DNA of 64,000 nucleotides, from assembly GCF_025643595.1 (NCBI RefSeq), contig NZ_CP102826.1, forward strand, positions 3,224,001 to 3,288,000, in the 5' to 3' direction. A model generated the notes under the pieces. That model saw nothing but the letters and a program-made list of their open reading frames with translations. It searched no databases and was not told where the DNA came from. Positions 45,225 to 54,578 of the stretch are shown piece after piece. The position numbers and the translations under genes are program-made. Source of the DNA: Saccharopolyspora rosea (lineage in GTDB: Bacteria; Actinomycetota; Actinomycetes; Mycobacteriales; Pseudonocardiaceae). How positions within the stretch are numbered: position 1 is the stretch's first letter; each line of letters starts with the position of its first letter.

Positions 45225-45815
45225 GTGTCCGCCAAACGCCACGACCTGCTGCACCGTGTCGTGCATTACCTGGAGACCCACGGCATCGCCGACCTGTCGC
45301 TGAGCCCCCTGGCCGCCGACCTGGGCACCAGCAAACGCATGCTGCTGTACTACTTCGGCAGCCGCGAGAACCTGCTCGCCGAGGCCATCGCGATCAGCCG
45401 GCCCGACATCGCCGACCTGTTCGGCGACGTGCACGATGCCGCCGGACTGCGCACCGCCGCCCACCGGCTGTGGCGGACCATCACCACCGGGCGGCAGCAG
45501 GGCCCGATCCGCATCCTGTTCCAGGTGCTGAGCCTGGCCCCCACCCAACCCGACCGCTACGCCGCCCCGGCCGCCGAGGCGGTCACCGTCATGATCGACC
45601 CGCTCACCGCGGTCTACCGGCGGCTGGGCTGCGACGACCGCGACGCCCAGGCCCGGGCCAGCCTGCTGATCTCCGGGCTGCGCGGCCTGTGCCAGGACCG
45701 GCTGGTCACCGGCGACACCGACCGCACCGACGCCGCCGCCGAGGCGCTCATCGACTCCGCCACCGCCCTGCCCGACCCGCTGGCTCCCACGGCCGCGGGC
45801 GGGGCGGGGCGGTGA
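45225..45815 (+). CDS. TetR-family transcriptional regulator
   Basis: A 196-residue TetR-fold repressor. The HTH reads LLHRVVHYLETHGIADLSLSPLAADLGTSKRMLLYYFGSRENLLAEAI, the YYF being the family signature. The C-terminal helices form the ligand pocket and dimer face. GTG 45225 has AAGGG just before it. It is divergent from the FAD monooxygenase, and two copies of TGTACCGATCGGTACA lie in the gap. It almost certainly represses both genes until an aromatic or similar ligand binds. The ligand itself is unknown. Confidence 0.9.
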   Translation: MSAKRHDLLHRVVHYLETHGIADLSLSPLAADLGTSKRMLLYYFGSRENLLAEAIAISRPDIADLFGDVHDAAGLRTAAHRLWRTITTGRQQGPIRILFQVLSLAPTQPDRYAAPAAEAVTVMIDPLTAVYRRLGCDDRDAQARASLLISGLRGLCQDRLVTGDTDRTDAAAEALIDSATALPDPLAPTAAGGAGR

Positions 45816-45835
45816 CGCGCTGGCCGTCGATCGCC

Positions 45836-46020
45836 TCAGTTCCCCGGCCGCGGCGGCACCCACATCCCCCGTGGTGATCAGCGGCAGGGGCACTTCGGGG
45901 TCGAACGGCGCGGTCATGCGGCCACGGCGCATCGACGGCACGTGGACGAGCAGGTTCTCCATGAAGTAACCCGGGCGCAGCACAGTGGTGTCCACATCGG
46001 ACACCGATGACAGGCGTCGC
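45836..46020 (-). pseudogene. Fragment of an NmrA-like NAD(P)-binding protein
   Basis: The minus-strand frame reads VDTTVLRPGYFMENLL, MTAPFDPEVPLPLITTGDVGAAAA. This matches the central part of NmrA/atypical-SDR proteins (TILRPG.FMEN, P..PLPLI...DIGAAAA). There is no cofactor motif GATG, no start codon and no C-terminal part. The upstream part degenerates (GLHGFERRLSS). It is a truncated remnant between the TetR and DUF5701 genes. Confidence 0.65.
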
Positions 46021-46090
46021 TCGAAGCCGTGCAGCCCGGCGACCGGGCCGGGAGTGCGGCACCCACCCTCCGGGGCGGCGGCGAGGTGCC

Positions 46091-46702
46091 TCAGCCGAGG
46101 CGGGTCGTGCAGGAGGCCATGCCCAGCCAGGAGTGCGGGTTGCCGCCCCAGCACCAGCCCAGCCGCGGCGCTGTCCTGCTCACCCACACGCCGGTGACGC
46201 GCTTGTCCCCGGCGCGCGAGCCCAGCATCTGAAAGCAGGTGCGCTCGACCAGCCAGCGCGGGAACTGCACGGCCACCGCCAGTCCCTCCTCCAGGGTCAG
46301 CGGGCTGGCTCCGGCGTCGCGGAGCAGGTCGGCGGCGTCGTCGGGCCGCACACCGCGGGTCCGCTGCCCGGCGTCCACGCCGCACAGCAGGTACAGCGGG
46401 GAGTCCGGCAACCGCAGGCCGTCGACCGGCGCGAACCGGGCCAGATCGGCGGATTCCATCGTGGTGAAGCCGGTCTTGCCGCCCAGCCGGGCGCTGCGGA
46501 TCATCGTCTCCGGTGTGACGAGTCCCCGGCGCGGGGTCAGCACGAACTCCCCGTCCGGCAGCCGGGGCGCCAGGCCGGTCGCCAGTTCGCGGAACCGGTC
46601 ACGGCGCATCCCGGCCGCCTCGGCCCACCCGGCGGCGACGAGGACCTCGGTCTGGCGGTGCAGCTCGCGCAGCTGCGGGGAGGTTTCGACTGCGATGTTC
46701 AC
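46091..46702 (-). CDS. DUF5701-family protein
   Basis: A 203-residue protein of unknown function. From memory its blocks match DUF5701: RQTEVLVAAGWAEAAGM, MESADLARFAPVDGLRLPDSPLYLLCGVDAG, PLTLEEGLAVAVQFP, FQMLGSRAGDKRVTGVWVS and RLGWCWGGNPHSWLGMASC. No catalytic motif or membrane segment is evident. GTG 46702 (VNIAVETS) is chosen, 12 nt after GGGAG; the frame runs on upstream but with no homology. The family is found in many actinobacteria as a single gene. Confidence 0.75.
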   Translation of the reverse strand: MNIAVETSPQLRELHRQTEVLVAAGWAEAAGMRRDRFRELATGLAPRLPDGEFVLTPRRGLVTPETMIRSARLGGKTGFTTMESADLARFAPVDGLRLPDSPLYLLCGVDAGQRTRGVRPDDAADLLRDAGASPLTLEEGLAVAVQFPRWLVERTCFQMLGSRAGDKRVTGVWVSRTAPRLGWCWGGNPHSWLGMASCTTRLG

Positions 46703-46778
46703 CCGGGCACGCTCCCGTCGTGGTAGCGGTGCGGTGGTGCTTCGGCCGGGACGATCAACGCGCCCGCGGCGGGCGTTG

Positions 46779-46792
46779 TTCCCGCGCGGGAA
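46779..46792. promoter_or_regulatory. Palindrome TTCCCGCGCGGGAA
   Basis: A perfect 14-bp palindrome, followed by AAAACC, 77 bp upstream of the DUF5701 start. Possible operator or hairpin. Confidence 0.35.
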
Positions 46793-46841
46793 AAACCGGT
46801 GGCGCCGGTGGGTAGGATCAGGACGTCCGGTTCGCCCCGGC

Positions 46842-46859
46842 CTCACTCGTTCGAGTGAG
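46842..46859. promoter_or_regulatory. Palindrome CTCACTCG-TT-CGAGTGAG
   Basis: Two perfect 8-bp arms around a 2-nt centre, 157 bp upstream of the STAS start. Its size and symmetry fit a dimeric repressor site. No partner is identified. Confidence 0.45.
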
Positions 46860-47015
46860 AGCCGATGGCCGCGAACACTCTTCGTATTGTGATGGTGACC
46901 AAAGGTCATCTCCCCTGTTGATCTGGGTTGGTGTCGTAGCTTGGGAAGCGGTCTCGCCGCCACCACCGGCGGAGGCCGCCAAGCGAACCCGGCCGAACAT
47001 CCGTGGAGGCTGTGC

Positions 47016-47426
47016 ATGTCCGAGCCCGGCATTCCCGTGCCGCGCCCCGCGACCGGCGACGTGCTGCACCTGAGCACGCGCTACCCCGCCGAGGACGTCG
47101 AGGTCCTGCGGGCCACCGGAGTCGTCGACATCGACGGCGCGACGGCCTTCGCCGAAGCGCTGCGCGGCGTGCTCAGCGGCGACGCCCGGCAGGTCGTGCT
47201 CGACCTGTCCGGTCTGTCGGTGCTGTCCACGCACGGGGTCGTGGCGCTGCTGGAAGCCGGTCACCGCGCCCTGATGCGCGGTATCGCGCTGGCGCTGGTC
47301 ACCGGCGGCAACACCGCGGTGGACCGGATGCTGCACATGCTCGACGTGGCCGACCGGTTCCACTGCGCCGACACCGTCGAGGCCGCCGTGGCGCCCGCGC
47401 GCCCCACCCGGCTGCCGGTGGGCTGA
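47016..47426 (+). CDS. STAS-domain anti-sigma antagonist-like protein
   Basis: A 136-residue single STAS domain: EVLRATGVVDIDGATAFAEAL, QVVLDLSGLSVLSTHGVVALLEAGHRAL and IALALVTGGNTAVDRML. The DLSGLSVLSTHGV segment is the usual site of Ser/Thr phosphorylation. The start MSEPG (ATG 47016) follows GGAGG. Its TGA overlaps the ATG of the following P-loop gene, so the two are translationally coupled. That coupling suggests the STAS protein and the nucleotide-binding protein act together. Confidence 0.82.
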   Translation: MSEPGIPVPRPATGDVLHLSTRYPAEDVEVLRATGVVDIDGATAFAEALRGVLSGDARQVVLDLSGLSVLSTHGVVALLEAGHRALMRGIALALVTGGNTAVDRMLHMLDVADRFHCADTVEAAVAPARPTRLPVG

Positions 47427-47959
47427 TGGACCGGTTCGTGGTCATCACCGGTGGCCCCGGTTCCGGCAAGACCACCCTCGTCGACCACCTGGCCCGCGCC
47501 GGGCACACCACCCGCCCGGAAGCCGGACGGGCCATCATCACCGACCAGCTGGCCATCGGCGGCCGGGCCCTGCCCTGGGCCGACACCGGCCTGTTCGCCG
47601 AACTCATGCTCGGCTGGGAACTGCGCTCGCACCGCCAGGCCCGGCAGTGCGCCTCGACGGTGTTCTTCGACCGCGCCATTCCCGACGTCGCCGGGTACCT
47701 GCGCCTGCTCGGCCGCCCGGTCCCCGACCACGTGCACACCGCCGCGCGGACCCACCGCTACCGCACCGAGGTGTTCGTCGCCCCCTTCTGGCCGGACATC
47801 TACACCCGCGACGCCGAACGCAGGCAGTCACCCGCCGAAGCCGAACGCACCTACCGCACCATGCTCGCCACCTACCGCGACTACGGCTACCGGCCCGTCG
47901 AACTGCCCCGCGCGGGAGTCGACGAACGCGCCCGCTTCGTCCTCGACGCGCTGGCGTAG
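47426..47959 (+). CDS. AAA_28-type P-loop ATPase/kinase
   Basis: A 177-residue NTP-binding protein. Walker A is VVITGGPGSGKTTLVDHL at residues 5-22. It carries the AAA_28 landmarks TRPEAGRAIITDQLA, VFFDRAIPDVAGYLRLL, FVAPFWPDIYTRDAERRQS and TYRTMLATYRDYGYRPVELP. Related proteins include predicted kinases similar to NadR C-terminal domains. No receptor or sigma-factor domain is present. The start overlaps the STAS stop (ATGA). Substrate is unknown. Confidence 0.83.
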   Translation: MDRFVVITGGPGSGKTTLVDHLARAGHTTRPEAGRAIITDQLAIGGRALPWADTGLFAELMLGWELRSHRQARQCASTVFFDRAIPDVAGYLRLLGRPVPDHVHTAARTHRYRTEVFVAPFWPDIYTRDAERRQSPAEAERTYRTMLATYRDYGYRPVELPRAGVDERARFVLDALA

Positions 47960-48004
47960 CCCCGCGTCAGCGCGCTGCCGGACCCACCACGACCCTGCGC
48001 CGCC

Positions 48005-48010
48005 TAGGAT
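48005..48010 (+). promoter_or_regulatory. -10 box of a leaderless GNAT transcript
   Basis: TAGGAT lies 7 nt before GTG 48018 with no ribosome site between, the usual spacing for actinomycete leaderless promoters. ATG 48009 within it is a weaker alternative start. Confidence 0.5.
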
Positions 48011-48017
48011 GCGGCGC

Positions 48018-48524
48018 GTGGACGTGATCGACCTCGCCGACTACGGCCCGGCGCTGCGCGCCGAGATCGCCGACGGCGACCCGGACCCCGCCGGGGTGGC
48101 CCACCTCGGCCTGGTCTGGCGGGACAAGACCGGCCACGTCGGGGTACGCCACCGAGGACGCCTCGTCGCCCACGCCGGATGGCTGCCGATCCACCTGCGG
48201 CTGGGCGAGCGGCGCGTGGCCGCGGCGGGCCTGGGCGGGGTGCTGGTGCATCCGTGGCTGCGCGGCCAGGGCGTCGGCGCGCTGGTCGTGCGGGCGGTGA
48301 TGGACCGCATGCGCGAGGCCGGGCTGCCGGTGGGCGTGCTGTTCTGCCGCGAGCAGCTGGTGCCCTACTACGCCCGCCTCGGGTGGCAGTGCGTGGACGG
48401 CGAGGTGGTTGTCGACCAACCGGACGGACCCGTCGCGATGCCGCTGCGCACCTGCTGGTCCGCGCTGCACCCGCACCCGCCGGCGGTCCACGCGCCGCTG
48501 ACCGTCGACGGCCTGCCCTTCTGA
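48018..48524 (+). CDS. GNAT-family N-acetyltransferase
   Basis: A 168-residue acetyltransferase. It has VGVRHRGRLVAHAGWLPI, the acetyl-CoA loop in LGGVLVHPWLRGQGVGALVVRAVMDRM (Q/RxxGxG/A form) and CREQLVPYYARLGWQCVD at the end. The pattern is like aminoglycoside 2'-acetyltransferase-like GNATs, but the substrate is not known. GTG 48018 follows a TAGGAT box by 7 nt, so the message is probably leaderless. ATG 48009 would add three residues. It is adjacent to, and in the same direction as, the STAS-AAA pair but likely has its own promoter. Confidence 0.8.
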   Translation: MDVIDLADYGPALRAEIADGDPDPAGVAHLGLVWRDKTGHVGVRHRGRLVAHAGWLPIHLRLGERRVAAAGLGGVLVHPWLRGQGVGALVVRAVMDRMREAGLPVGVLFCREQLVPYYARLGWQCVDGEVVVDQPDGPVAMPLRTCWSALHPHPPAVHAPLTVDGLPF

Positions 48525-48541
48525 AATCAGTCCACTGTGGA

Positions 48542-49138
48542 CTAGGCGGGCCGGTAGCAGCGGTCCTCCACGCCCCATTCGCCGAACGGCGGCCTGCACC
48601 CGCGGTCGATCGCGCGGATCGACGGGCGGCCGATGTGCGCGAAGACCAGCCGGCCGACACCCCGTTCACGGGCCCGCTCGGCGGTGTCGAGCACGCACGC
48701 GTGCCCGCCGACACCCCCGACGAAGCGGATCGGCCGGTCCCACCCGGCTGCATCGGCGAACACCAACCCGGCCCCGTCCGCCCAGTCCGGCCACGTCCGG
48801 AACTCCGGCGCCCACACCACCCGTCGATCTCCCTGCTCGACGAGGTAGCCGAACGTGGGGTGGTTGGTGTGGTCCACCGGCAGCGGCCGCAACCGCACCC
48901 CGGCCGCGGCGAACGCCACCGCCCCGCACGGCACACCCAGCTGCACCGCGCGGCGGCGGATCGCCGGCATCAGCTCGGCGCGCTCATCGCAGACCAGCCA
49001 GGCGTCCACCCGGCCTCCCGGATCGGCCGCGCCACCACCGTCGAGCACCACCCGCCGGCCCGCCCAGGCCACCAGCAGTCCGGCGGGCCGGTAGCGGGGC
49101 GAGTTCATCGCCCCCACGCCCAGCAACGTCATCCGCAC
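48542..49138 (-). CDS. Degenerate metallo-beta-lactamase-fold protein
   Basis: A 198-residue protein with RNase Z-like features: MTLLGVGAMNSPRYRPAGLLV and a GRRVVLDGGG strand like the MBL first strands, LPVDHTNHPTFGYLV, and HACVLDTAERARERGVGRLVFAHIGRPS at the C-terminus. The classic HxHxDH metal motif is missing, so it may be a pseudoenzyme or use another site. GTG 49138 is chosen, with ATG 49132 an alternative. Its family appears in actinobacteria as an unclassified MBL-related group, from memory. Confidence 0.65.
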   Translation of the reverse strand: MRMTLLGVGAMNSPRYRPAGLLVAWAGRRVVLDGGGAADPGGRVDAWLVCDERAELMPAIRRRAVQLGVPCGAVAFAAAGVRLRPLPVDHTNHPTFGYLVEQGDRRVVWAPEFRTWPDWADGAGLVFADAAGWDRPIRFVGGVGGHACVLDTAERARERGVGRLVFAHIGRPSIRAIDRGCRPPFGEWGVEDRCYRPA

Positions 49139-49206
49139 ACCCACCACCGTCCCGCCGTTGTCCCCGGCCTGCCCGCCGGTCGATGATGTGAAGCGGGGAT
49201 GCGGTG

Positions 49207-49833
49207 ATGCGAGCTGGTCCGCGGGAACTGGTCGACGCGGCACGTCGTGCGGGAGTGACCGACGAGCGCGTGCTCACCGCCCTGCGCGCCGTGCCGCGCG
49301 CGGAGTTCCTGCCCGAGAGCACCGACGCCGACGTCCCGGTGTCCATCGGACACGGCCAGGTCAGCACCCAGCCGTCGCTGTCGGCCCAGATGCTGGCCGG
49401 ACTGGCGCTGACCGGCACCGAGCACGTCCTGGAGATCGGCACCGGCTGCGGCTACCAGACCGCGCTGCTGGCCCACCTGGCCGCAGACGTGGTCACCGTC
49501 GAGTGGTGGGCCGAGTTCGCCGCCCGCGCCCAGCGCGACCTGGCCCGCTTGGGCATCACCAACGTCATCGTGCAAACCGGCGACGGCACGCTCGGCGCGC
49601 CCGCCCACGCCCCGTTCGACGCGGTGCTGGTCTCGGCCGCCGCCCAGCACGTGCCCGAACCCCTGGTCCGCCAGCTGCGCGTGGGCGGGCGCCTGGTGCA
49701 ACCCATCGGGCCCGGCGGGCAGGAGGAGGTCGTGCTGTTCAGCCGCGACGAACACGGCCTGCACCGGCGCGGAGTGCTCACCGAGGCCCGGTTCGTCCGG
49801 CTGCGCGGCCGCCACGGCGCGACGTCATCGTGA
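49207..49833 (+). CDS. Protein-L-isoaspartate O-methyltransferase family protein
   Basis: A 208-residue PCMT-fold enzyme, repairing isoaspartyl residues by methylation in known members. It has VLTALRAVPRAEFLPE, the substrate-side GHGQVSTQPSLSAQML, SAM motif I VLEIGTGCGYQTALLA, and the late DAVLVSAAAQHVPEPLVRQLRVGGRLVQPIG. All standard blocks are present, and length matches the family. ATG 49207 is 7 nt after GGGGA; GTG 49204 is too close. The stop overlaps the end of the convergent recombinase gene by 9 bp. Confidence 0.9.
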   Translation: MRAGPRELVDAARRAGVTDERVLTALRAVPRAEFLPESTDADVPVSIGHGQVSTQPSLSAQMLAGLALTGTEHVLEIGTGCGYQTALLAHLAADVVTVEWWAEFAARAQRDLARLGITNVIVQTGDGTLGAPAHAPFDAVLVSAAAQHVPEPLVRQLRVGGRLVQPIGPGGQEEVVLFSRDEHGLHRRGVLTEARFVRLRGRHGATSS

Positions 49834-50868
49834 CGACGCGTCCCGCTCGGCCGGTTCGGTGGCGGCGGCGACCAGGTGCGCCGGGTCCCGGCTCAACGAC
49901 AGGGCCACGTGGTCGTAGAGCTGGGTGATCGCGGCCGAGGAATGCCCCAGCGCGTCGCGCCGGTCCTCCAGCGCGGCGCCGCGTTCGCGGGCGATCGTGT
50001 TGAACGCGTGCCGCATCGAGTGCGGGGTGATGCGCTCGGGCATCGGCACCCCGGCCGCGGCCGCGACCGCCTGCACCAGCCGGTAGATCTGGTGGCGGTT
50101 GACCCGACGGCCCCGGCGGGTCACCACCAGCGCCGGATCCCCGTCGCTCGGGCGCGTCCGCAGGTAGGCGTCCAGCACCGGTTCCAGCGGAGCCGGGATC
50201 GGCCGGGTGCGGACCTTGCCGCCTTTCATCCGCACCGTCAGCACCCGCATCCCGTCGCGCTGCCCGAGATCGGCCAGGTCCGCGTGGCACACCTCCGACA
50301 CGCGCACCCCCAGGTCGATCAGCAGCATCATCACCAGCGCCGCGGCCTCCGGGCCGAGCGTGCGGTGCCGGTAGCGGCCCGCCTCGGACACCATCGCCGA
50401 CGCCTGCTCACCGGACACGCTCGCCGTCGCCGAATGCCCCCGGTCGTAGCGGGGCCGGGCCGCGTCCCGCGCCGGGTTGGCGTCGATCGCGCCCGCCCGC
50501 ACCAGGAACGTGTACCAGCTGGACACCGCGGCGAGCTTGCGGGCCCGCGTGGAGGCGGCGAAACCCCGCCCGGTGCGGGGATTCTGCGCCGCGGCCAGCT
50601 CGGCGGCGTACATCTGCACCTCGGGCAGCCGCACCGCCAGCGGGTCCAGCCTGCGGCGCGTGCACCACGCCACGTACTCGCGCAGGTCCCGCGCGTAGGC
50701 CGCGCGCGTGTCGGCGGAGTCGGCGAACGACCCCAGCCACGCCGAGACCAACGCCGCCACCGTGTGCCCGGTGCGGGCCGCGGCGCCGAGCAGTTCGGCC
50801 TGTCCCGCCTCGACGACCGGCGTGCCGTCGCCGGTGTGTGCTGCCGTCATCGGACTCGTCCCCGTCAT
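49825..50868 (-). CDS. Tyrosine recombinase (XerC/D-like integrase)
   Basis: A 347-residue site-specific recombinase. An N-terminal SAM-like core-binding domain covers ~35-130 (WLGSFADSADTRAAYARDL). The catalytic domain has R189 in GVRVSEVC, a lysine in MKGGK, H283 and R286 in TPHSMRHAFN, H309 in DALGHSSAAIT and the nucleophile Y318 in QLYDH. All key residues are in place. No excisionase, att repeats, tRNA or phage genes are nearby, so it is more likely a chromosomal stand-alone recombinase than the marker of an island. ATG 50868 is used; ATG 50850 is possible. Confidence 0.88.
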   Translation of the reverse strand: MTGTSPMTAAHTGDGTPVVEAGQAELLGAAARTGHTVAALVSAWLGSFADSADTRAAYARDLREYVAWCTRRRLDPLAVRLPEVQMYAAELAAAQNPRTGRGFAASTRARKLAAVSSWYTFLVRAGAIDANPARDAARPRYDRGHSATASVSGEQASAMVSEAGRYRHRTLGPEAAALVMMLLIDLGVRVSEVCHADLADLGQRDGMRVLTVRMKGGKVRTRPIPAPLEPVLDAYLRTRPSDGDPALVVTRRGRRVNRHQIYRLVQAVAAAAGVPMPERITPHSMRHAFNTIARERGAALEDRRDALGHSSAAITQLYDHVALSLSRDPAHLVAAATEPAERDASSR

Positions 50869-50910
50869 GATCCGGCGTCCACAGTAGCCGATCCGCCGGT
50901 GCGCACCGCC

Positions 50911-52253
<1,343 letters not shown>

Positions 52254-52257
<4 letters not shown>

Positions 52258-52490
52258 GGGGTCACCTCCACGATGTCCTCCCCGGCCGAGACCTCCTCGC
52301 CGTCGTCGACGAGGAACCGCGCCACGGTGCCCGCCGCGTCCGCCTTGACCTCGTTGAACGTCTTCATCACCTCGATCAGCGCGATCGTCTGCCCCGCGAC
52401 GACCGCAGCTCCCTCGGTGACGTAGGGCTCGGCGTCCGGGGACGAGCGGTGGTACAGCACGCCGGGCATCGGGGCCTTGATGGTGGGCAT
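52254..52490 (-). CDS. Short biotin carboxyl carrier protein
   Basis: A 78-residue biotinyl domain without the long Pro/Ala linker of AccB. The biotin lysine is K43 in LIEVMKTFNEV, the classic VMK. The opening IKAPMPGVLYHRSSPDAEPYV and the closing GEEVSAGEDIVEV match the half-barrel. ATG 52490 is used. It sits 26 bp after pxpC and overlaps the biotin carboxylase start. It is probably loaded by that enzyme and delivers a carboxyl group to a carboxyltransferase partner. Confidence 0.9.
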
Positions 52491-52516
52491 CGGACTTCTC
52501 CTCTCTGCGGTGCTGC

Positions 52517-53485
52517 TCAGGACACCAGCGCGGCGCGCACCCGGTCCAGCCGGTCGCGCCGCCGACGCCGCGCGGCCAGCGCGGCCTGCAGGTCGACCGG
52601 GCGGAACCGCACCCGGTCCCCGGTGCGGGCCTGGCCGAAGACGTCGCGGTCGACCGAGATGACCGTGGCGATCGTGGCGTAGCCACCCGCGGTGACCGCG
52701 TCGTTGAGCAGCACGATCGGCTCGTCCCCGCCCGGCACCTGCACCGAACCCAGCGGGTAGCCGAGGTCGACGACGTTGGCCGGATCGCTGCCCGCCCCGG
52801 CCGGCTGCTCGCGTTCGACGAAGTCCAACCGGCCACCGCGCAACCGGTAGCCGACCCGGTCGGCGTCCTTGGTGACCTTCCACGACGTGTCCAGGAACGA
52901 CCGCAACGCCTCCGCGGTCAGCCGGTAGGAGCACAACCCCACCACCGCGCGCACCTGAGCCTCGGAGGTCAGGACGGGACGCAGGTCCTCGGGCACGACC
53001 GCCCCGACCCGCGCCGCACCCGGGTCGTCGCCGAGCGGGAGCCGGTCGCCCTCGGCGAGCTTGCTGCCACCGATCCCGGTCAGCGTGTACGTCGACCGCG
53101 ACCCGAGGTAGGCGGGGATGGCGATGCCGCCGCTGACCGCCACGTACAGCCGCGCACCCGCGGTCAGCATCCCGAAACCGAGCACGTCGCCGGCCCGCAC
53201 CGGCACCGCCCGCCACTGCTCGACCGGCTCGCCGTTGACCGTCACCGGCGCGCTCGCCCCGGTGACCGCCACGACGCGGTCGTCGGTGAACTCCACCTCG
53301 GGCCCGATGTAGGTGGCCTCCAGCACGGCCGCCCCGTCGGGGTTGCCGACCAGCAGGTTCGCCACCGCGTAGGAGTACTGGTCCATCGCCCCGGACGGGG
53401 GCAGGCCGATGTCGTAGTAGCCGTCGCGCCCGGCGTCCTGCACGGTCGTGGACAACCCTCCGGAGCGCACGATCAGCTCGCTCAC
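52517..53485 (-). CDS. pxpC: PxpC/KipA-family 5-oxoprolinase subunit (carboxyltransferase fold)
   Basis: A 322-residue cyclophilin-like-fold protein of the biotin-dependent carboxyltransferase (CT-D/KipA) type. It has LSTTVQDAGRDGYYDIGLPPSGAMD, ANLLVGNPDGAAVLEAT, VSGGIAIPAYLGSRSTYT and the ending GGDEPIVLLNDAVTAGGYATIATV. That last block is of PxpC, not urea-carboxylase, type. With PxpA and PxpB it forms the ATP-dependent 5-oxoprolinase that turns 5-oxoproline to glutamate. GTG 53485 overlaps the pxpB stop. Linkage to biotin carboxylase genes is notable, because 5-oxoprolinase itself is not known to need biotin. Confidence 0.87.
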   Translation of the reverse strand: MSELIVRSGGLSTTVQDAGRDGYYDIGLPPSGAMDQYSYAVANLLVGNPDGAAVLEATYIGPEVEFTDDRVVAVTGASAPVTVNGEPVEQWRAVPVRAGDVLGFGMLTAGARLYVAVSGGIAIPAYLGSRSTYTLTGIGGSKLAEGDRLPLGDDPGAARVGAVVPEDLRPVLTSEAQVRAVVGLCSYRLTAEALRSFLDTSWKVTKDADRVGYRLRGGRLDFVEREQPAGAGSDPANVVDLGYPLGSVQVPGGDEPIVLLNDAVTAGGYATIATVISVDRDVFGQARTGDRVRFRPVDLQAALAARRRRRDRLDRVRAALVS

Positions 53486-54384
53486 CGGTACAACACCTCC
53501 AGCAGCTCGCTGTTGACCGCGTCCGGGTCGGCCAGGAACTCGGCCGGGCTGAACTCGACCTCGCGGACGCGGTAGCGGAACGTGCCGCTGTCCACTTCGG
53601 ACCGCACCTGGTCGTACTCGGCCCGGTCGACCGCCCGGTACCGCAGGATGTCGCCGGGACGCGGGAACGCGATGCCGGAGGCGAAGTCCGGCAACCGCTG
53701 CTGCAGGTCGAACACCGGTGCCGGGGCGATCCCGAACAGCTGGTAGCCCCCGGCCCCGCGCACCGGGTACACCACGGCGAACGCACCGCCGAACCCGAAC
53801 GCCCGCTCCGGGGTGTCGGTGCGCGGCCGCACGTACTTGGGCACCTCGATCTGCCGCTGCGGTGGCACCATCTGGTAGCAGAACGGCAGACCCGGCACGA
53901 ACCCGATCATGGTGACCAGGTAGGGGGCACCGGACAGCGCCTCGACGAGCTCGTCGACACCGGCGAAACCGTTGATCCGCGCCGCGTACTCCAGGTCGGT
54001 GGCCTGCGGGTCCTGGTGCCGGTCGCGGAACCGCAGCAGCGTCTCGCGGGTCCACGGGTCGTCGAACAGCACCGGCACGTCGACCACCCGCGTGGGCAGC
54101 ACGTAGTCGGCGGGCAGCGACCCGGCCGAGCGCTCCAGCTCCCGCAGGTGCTCGACCAGCTCCACCGGGTCCAGCCGGTCCGGGTCCACCCGGATCATGT
54201 ACGAGGCGTTGGACGGGCAGATGTCGACCACCCCGTCGAGGCCCTCCTCGCGCAGGGCCGCGGTGATGGTCATGGCCTTGAAGTTCGCCTCCAGGCTCAT
54301 CGCCTGGTCGATCTCGACGAACACGAACTCGTCGGCGCCGTGGTCATAACGCGCCGGTGGCAGCGCGAGTGGTGTCGTGCCCAC
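53482..54384 (-). CDS. pxpB: PxpB/KipI-family 5-oxoprolinase subunit
   Basis: A 300-residue KipI-like (CT-C) protein. After an N-terminal ~80 residues comes VPVLFDDPWTRETLL, APYLVTMIGFVPGLPFCYQM, EVPKYVRPRTDTPERAFGFGGAFAVVYPV and GGYQLFGIAPAPVFD, the family's conserved core. GTG 54384 is chosen because CAGGAGGGAG lies 5 nt upstream; GTG 54390 is too close to it. It is first of a four-gene operon (pxpB-pxpC-BCCP-BC). A 194-bp gap separates it from pxpA on the other strand, where both promoters must lie. Confidence 0.87.
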   Translation of the reverse strand: MGTTPLALPPARYDHGADEFVFVEIDQAMSLEANFKAMTITAALREEGLDGVVDICPSNASYMIRVDPDRLDPVELVEHLRELERSAGSLPADYVLPTRVVDVPVLFDDPWTRETLLRFRDRHQDPQATDLEYAARINGFAGVDELVEALSGAPYLVTMIGFVPGLPFCYQMVPPQRQIEVPKYVRPRTDTPERAFGFGGAFAVVYPVRGAGGYQLFGIAPAPVFDLQQRLPDFASGIAFPRPGDILRYRAVDRAEYDQVRSEVDSGTFRYRVREVEFSPAEFLADPDAVNSELLEVLYR

Positions 54385-54578
54385 GAGCACTCCCTCCTGC
54401 CGATCGAACGTCGCTGCCACCTTTGGGGGTGAACGCGGTCGGCCGCCAGTGGCCCGCTTGGCCAACAACACCCCGCCGATGTGGCCGAACCGCTGATATC
54501 GACTCCTCCCGGCCGCGCCCACGGTGTTCTCGACGCCCCTGCGGGGCACGCCGCCGGACACGTCGAAGGGAAGGTGCC

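Larger units (their letters stand above)
46703..47015. other. Intergenic region with several palindromes
   Basis: A 313-bp divergent gap between the DUF5701 gene and the STAS-AAA pair. It holds TTCCCGCGCGGGAA (46779-46792), CTCACTCG-TT-CGAGTGAG (46842-46859) and TGACC-AAA-GGTCA (46896-46908). No gene-like frame is convincing. It should contain promoters for both neighbours. Confidence 0.6.

Noticed and set aside
49825-50868. The recombinase as a sign of an integrated mobile element
   Set aside because: No att repeats, tRNA, excisionase, phage or conjugation genes are found around it, and neighbours look chromosomal.
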